From contig CM049307.1 in NCBI GenBank assembly GCA_026874595.1, forward strand, positions 23,167,079 to 23,231,078: a stretch of DNA of 64,000 bases. The letters are read 5' to 3'. The stretch is from Sipunculus nudus. Taxonomy: Eukaryota > Annelida > Sipuncula > Golfingiida > Sipunculidae. Under the pieces are notes generated by a model. That model was not told the DNA's origin and did no database searches. It saw nothing but the letters and a program-made list of their open reading frames with translations. Position 1 is the first letter of the stretch. The number at the start of each line of letters is the position of its first letter. Made by a program: the position numbers and the translations under genes. Of the stretch, positions 60,045 to 64,000 are shown in pieces.

Positions 60045-61385
60045 TAGCTCAGCTGACTATAAGACATCTGAGCTATAGTCGTGGTCCATTGTCCGTCGTC
60101 CGTCCGTCTGTCGTGCCGTCCGTCCGTCCGTCCGTAGATGTGGCACGTTTTGAAACCGTAAGACCTAGGAATCCAAAATTCAGCATAATGTTAGATGTCC
60201 CCAAGATCTCCTACCAAGCCGAAAACTGGGTCTTTGCGACTTCGTTCCTTTGAGAAATTAAGGAAAACCTCAATTTTTTATTAAAATCCTATTTTCACAC
60301 TTCAGGACTGCCTAATATCAAAACCACTCATCTGTTTTTTCTCAAATTTTCCATAAACATTCCTCTTTATAGTTCCTATGTACATGCCAGAAACCCAACC
60401 CACCAAGTGTTATGCAGTAATTGTTATTGTTTTCACTGTATCTCCTTAATTGTAATGCTGTTTCCACTCCGATATGCAAAAACTTTCCTTGAAAAAATAA
60501 TTCAAGGTGTAATCCAGAAGATGCAATGTTGTGTAATGTAGCATTTTTAAAGAAATCAATTTTCTTTTAAATGATTTTAACAAATATAATTGAACCCATC
60601 AGTATGCTTAAATTATTATAAAATATGAAACACATTATAGATAAATAAAGACACAATTAAAAATTGTGAAATCTAAATCAAGTGTTATTTTTAGATATTT
60701 ATTGTTTTGCAGATTTAAAAGATATATTTTTGTGGTAAAAAATAAATAAACATTTGTATGCATGATGTGGTGTTATCTGACAAGATTGAGATTTATGATG
60801 ATGCAATCCAGAATTATGAATCAACTTTTATATTCAGATATATATGTTAAATTGGAAATGTATAGAAATATAAACTTAAATTAGAAAATAATTGATGTGA
60901 AAAAAAAGAGGATTTAATACAAACATTTGTTTGTTATTTTCCTGCCTCAGCAGAATTTGAGATCAGGCTTTGTTTGCCCTGTTTTATGTTGTTAATTAGC
61001 TATATTTCAACTGTATACATTTCATAAAAAAAATATATATTTAATAATATATATTATACAAAAAAATAGATTCAATTGAACAAATGTGTAAACTACTGAA
61101 ATGTCAACAGTTAATCGAAAAACCAACTAATGATCATGGTAATAGTACAGATCATTTGTTCACAAACTGCTCACATGCTTTAGTTTCAACATTAGGAAAC
61201 ACATGGTCAGGTCACAAAATATTTTTTGCAACAATTTCTTGCTCATCAATACAAACCAATCATATAAACCAACCATAGCCTTTATTACCTCTTCCTCTTA
61301 CACTTTATCTCTATTTGATATAATTTTAGATTTTTACCTTCAAGGTTAAAGTCAGCTGAGCACAGTGACCCATAGGTCCCTTGTT
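60045..61385 (+). mobile_element. TAGCTCAGCTGACT family element, 1.3-kb young copy
   Basis: GCTCAGCTGACT at 60,047-60,058 has its exact reverse complement AGTCAGCTGAGC at 61,350-61,361. The last 20 bases, GACCCATAGGTCCCTTGTTT, match the end of the 50.2-kb copy. The left part has a CpG-rich GTCCGTCGTCCGTCCGTC tract followed by TGGCACGTTTTGAAACCG. No protein is encoded. Such TAGCTCA...GTCCGTC elements are, from general knowledge, frequent in bivalve and gastropod genomes. Confidence 0.7.
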
Positions 61386-62090
61386 TTGCATAGCAATATC
61401 ATAGGAGGGTTTCATATTTTCTGGATATTTCCTCAGAAAGAAATAGAAATCTGTCATAAGGTTAATATGATCATAAAACTGCAACATGGGTTGGCTTTTT
61501 ATCTTATAATTTCTTATGGTTTATTGCACAAGGAATGCCAAAATTTTCTTAAAAAGAATACTGTTTTTTCATCTGGTTTATACAAAGAGTGTAAAATGAT
61601 ATTTAACGCATATTGATATACTAATCAGAGGTCCTGTATTGTATTGCTGCTGCATGTGTTGATCAAGTATTGTAAGTATTGTCTGAATAAATGAACAGTG
61701 ATATCTTATATAACACCATAAGATACATTAGTTTTTTCATCAGATATCACCTGTAAGATCTGAGTCTGTTATCACTCCAGGCCCATGTTCATAACTGGAT
61801 GATTATAATGATTAATATTATATACTTTTCTATTTTCCTACTTTCTAATTATCTGTCATAGCATCTCATCCAGAGGATCTTCTGTGGTCTTAATTTTTTT
61901 AGAATATTTTCAACCTGCCATCTATCTCCTCATATTTGTTGCATGCTGCTCTTAATTAGGAGCCCTAGCTGCTGTCAATGAAATTCAGCTTTAGCTGCAG
62001 GTTATCCAGTCAAATAAATCTTTTTGATGTATTTAATATATTACTGGTGGCTTTGAATGTGTGTTTACCATGTTTTTGTTATTGTTACAG

Positions 62091-62121
62091 GTAAGGTTAT
62101 GTGGGTGTTGATGTGCCAAGA
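62091..62121 (+). other. 5'UTR part of the cadherin exon, with a short upstream frame
   Basis: The acceptor TTTTTGTTATTGTTACAG ends at 62,090, so the transcript has an upstream non-coding exon. The leader holds ATGs at 62,099 and 62,111 in one frame that stops at TGA 62,123-62,125, overlapping the main ATG (62,122) by two bases. This could lower translation or allow reinitiation. Confidence 0.45.
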
Positions 62122-62203
62122 ATGAAGCTCAAACAGAGGGCCCAGTTGTGGGCAGCCGTTATAGTATGGCTAGCCACTGGTCTGCAATTTACTTCAGCTC
62201 AAG
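62122..62203 (+). CDS. Protocadherin-15/Cad99C-like gene, exon with signal peptide
   Basis: The ATG at 62,122 (A at -3) opens 27 codons ending in phase 1 at CAAG/GTGGGT. The peptide is a standard signal sequence: basic MKLKQR, then hydrophobic LWAAVIVWLATGLQ, then FTSAQ. The next two exons continue in phase into a first cadherin repeat, so the protein is secreted to the cell surface. The family includes human PCDH15 and Drosophila Cad99C, which act at stereocilia or microvilli. The rest of the gene lies beyond the window. Confidence 0.7.
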
Positions 62204-63011
62204 GTGGGTACTGGATCTGATATTCTTCTTCCCTGGTTTGCATATTTTCTATATATCTGGGGTCAAACCAGTACTGAAGATCTTTTATTTTATACCCGTG
62301 CATCTATTTTTAACAGCACCCTGAGATTACATGGCCTCTTTAAGGAGCTCCCACAAAGGTTCAGATTCTCAGATAATAAAGATTTCTGCTGAATTCCCCC
62401 CCGCCCCCCCCACAACAAAATAATATTTAAAACCCAGCTGAAATATGGCCCCTTTTAGGAACTTTCACAAAGATCCAATACTCAAATAATAAAGCTTTAC
62501 GCCAGATGTTTATTCTACTACAAAATAACATGTAAAACCCAGCTGATATTTGATTTCGCCAGGCAATAACAATTAAGAACACTTCATTGTTAATACCTGA
62601 CTCTTTCCCTAAACTCAAGTAAGTTGCTTGTTGGGTCATAGTGGTTGTTGCATGCTCCTGAACTTCAAACAAATCCTAAGGAGTATATTGCATATTTTTT
62701 TTTTGGGGGGGGGGGGGGGCAGTGGGGGGAGGGTTGATAGTTTTATGAGTAAAGTACCATTTTGAAAATGATTGTATTCTGTTGAAATGGTTGTCATATT
62801 GATTTGTTGTGAAGTACATAGGACTTTTTTTTTTATTTTCAAACTGTCCCCTAGCTGACATGTGTAATAAAAAATGTTATTTAGAGTCTGTCATAGGTAC
62901 ATATCCATCTCTTCCAGCATGTTTTTTTTTGCAATGAAACTGATTTGTATCCATTTCAGTACCTTCAACTTCACCATCTTAAACTTATTAAATATTATCT
63001 CTTTTTTACAG

Positions 63012-63089
63012 TTTTGCCATGTATGTCAATTGACAGACGAATGTATGGAACCACTCTTCGAGTGTCAGTGTTTGAAGCAACCTCTTCAG
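63012..63089 (+). CDS. Protocadherin-15/Cad99C-like gene, exon 2 of the coding part
   Basis: The acceptor CTCTTTTTTACAG and donor GTAAGT enclose 78 nt, phase 1 at both ends. It encodes VLPCMSIDRRMYGTTLRVSV, then FEATSSG-. A cysteine near the mature N-terminus, followed by a glycine-threonine and a VxVxE-like strand ending in SG, matches the start of the PCDH15 first cadherin repeat, where that cysteine makes a disulphide (family knowledge). The exon is symmetrical and could be skipped in frame. Confidence 0.7.
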
Positions 63090-63600
63090 GTAAGTTATTA
63101 CACATACACAAAGATTTGTTCCCCGGTAACAATTTAACAATGACCATTTAAGTTATAAGCTGTTAGTTTCTTCAGACTTTTGCTAAAATATTTTCAGGAA
63201 ACATCTGCATTCTGAACCTTAAATGTGTCAGAGTCTTCCATCGGTCCCATAACCTTTGATACAGTGAGGTTTGACTGTATATTCTAACCTTGAAATGGAT
63301 TAGCATCTAGTTGGTGATTACAAAAATAGAAGTATTTCACACAAAAATTTGGATAAAGAAGGGAGGCAAGAAATGTGAGGTGATACAAATTAAAGCAAAG
63401 ACAGGGAACATGGATTATACCAGTTATAATATTTGAAATTAGTATAAGGGGAGCATTTGATACCTCAGTGTCATTGTAGTATCAGATCAGCAAATAAATG
63501 ATCAATTTGGCATAACATATGTATATTTTATGTTCATAATGCTTTCTAGTTTAAGATTATCATAATGAAATGTCAATCTTGAATGTTTTATGTTTTCCAG

Positions 63601-63809
63601 ATTTAATGGAAAGTCCTAATGCCGAAAAATATACAGATACTCTGAGGTTGCGAGGAGAAATTAACGCAAACACACCTGATGGGGTTACACTTCAAATGCA
63701 AGCATCAGAGTTTCGAGCCTTTTCAGGTTTTGACCCCAATGATTACTTTGAACTCTACAACAAAGGTCTTGAGGTCTGGATAAGGCTGAAGCAAGCGGTA
63801 GACAGAGAC
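63601..63809 (+). CDS. Protocadherin-15/Cad99C-like gene, exon 3: first cadherin repeat
   Basis: The acceptor TGTTTTCCAG and donor GAC/GTAAGT enclose 209 nt, entering in phase 1 and leaving in phase 0. The peptide includes TDTLRLRGEINANTPDGVTL, DPNDYFELYNKGLEVWIRL and ends KQAVDRD. The final DRD is the calcium-binding motif near the middle of cadherin repeats (LDRE/LDRD class). The long L-x-x-L-x-G-x-I start is as in PCDH15 and Cad99C rather than classical or clustered protocadherins. The repeat continues in exons outside the window. Identification is from motif layout, not a search. Confidence 0.72.
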
Positions 63810-64000
63810 GTAAGTGGTTCTCAACATTTCTAATCACAGTAGTTATGCAGTCAGTTGTTGAGAACACACTTTGTGGTTAAGGAACTAGATTTTGGAGCTT
63901 AATATGCTACCCTACATGTGCTCAAAGGCAAAATTGTGAAATTCCAATCAAACCGACTAGATTTGCTTAAATATCTTATGAATTATAGATTATGTTAAGT
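63810..64000 (+). other. Intron of the cadherin gene at the window end
   Basis: It starts with GTAAGT. No further exon is visible before the window ends. Confidence 0.6.

Larger units (their letters stand above)
42178..62090 (+). other. Probable first intron of the cadherin gene, CpG-depleted
   Basis: No coding exon is recognised across about 20 kb. From about 43.1 kb CpG is nearly absent: one in 43,501-44,100, and one in 56,101-56,460. Recognisable contents: a diverged tandem repeat (44.8-45.75 kb), transposable elements at 46.3, 50.2, 53.9, 57.1 and 60.0 kb, (AT)n at 52,520-52,592 and 55,376, and a TATA-type promoter candidate at 51,252. Whether the intron starts at 42,178 or at 51,380 depends on the promoter used. 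Confidence 0.45.

Overview
This is eukaryotic, almost certainly invertebrate, genomic DNA. It is AT-rich and intron-rich, full of (AT)n, (GT)n, (CT)n and poly-G tracts and nested transposons, and it has no bacterial gene layout. Several interspersed repeats look lophotrochozoan, most likely molluscan. The main one is a TAGCTCAGCTGACT...GTCCGTCCGTCC family with two copies here; the others are CR1/L2-type LINEs and small hAT-like and Harbinger-like elements. The species assignment is inference. Most long open frames are by-products of microsatellites, minisatellites or transposons, so I called genes from splice signals, reading phase and protein features.

Region 1 (1-18 kb) holds two neighbouring genes, both on the + strand, of what looks like a family of single-pass membrane receptors. 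The first contributes only its 3' end: two duplicated 57-nt exons, each bounded by phase-1 introns and carrying a YxxP tyrosine motif, then a short last exon ending in DYLQM (a YxxM motif). The second starts at 11,730. It has a signal peptide, a helical ectodomain of about 135 residues, a transmembrane exon, and at least one related tyrosine exon (14,361). A possible tyrosine-rich last exon lies at 17,484. Between the two genes sits a decayed CR1/L2-like LINE split by a 1,494-bp DNA transposon with 44-bp terminal inverted repeats. A 30-bp minisatellite lies before the possible last exon of the second gene.

Region 2 (18-41.5 kb) is mostly intergenic. It contains one convincing intronless gene for a small secreted six-cysteine protein resembling syncollin (24,412-24,843), another LINE 3' end, a 3.3-kb interval bounded by inverted repeats with a 64-bp minisatellite inside, several hAT-like elements, and many long (AT)n arrays.

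Region 3 (41.5-64 kb) appears to be the 5' part of a large + strand gene whose first three recognisable coding exons are at 62,122, 63,012 and 63,601. They encode a signal peptide and the start of a first cadherin repeat of protocadherin-15/Cad99C type. A CpG-rich stretch at about 41.5-42.5 kb is the best candidate for its promoter. From about 43.1 kb to the end of the window CpG is strongly depleted, as expected for a germline-methylated gene body, whereas upstream DNA is not depleted. Transposon copies inside this intron show different degrees of CpG loss and can be ranked by age.

Candidates for something undescribed: the tyrosine-tail receptor pair with duplicated tail exons, the syncollin-like secreted protein, and the 3.3-kb inverted-repeat element. 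None of these was checked by a database search.
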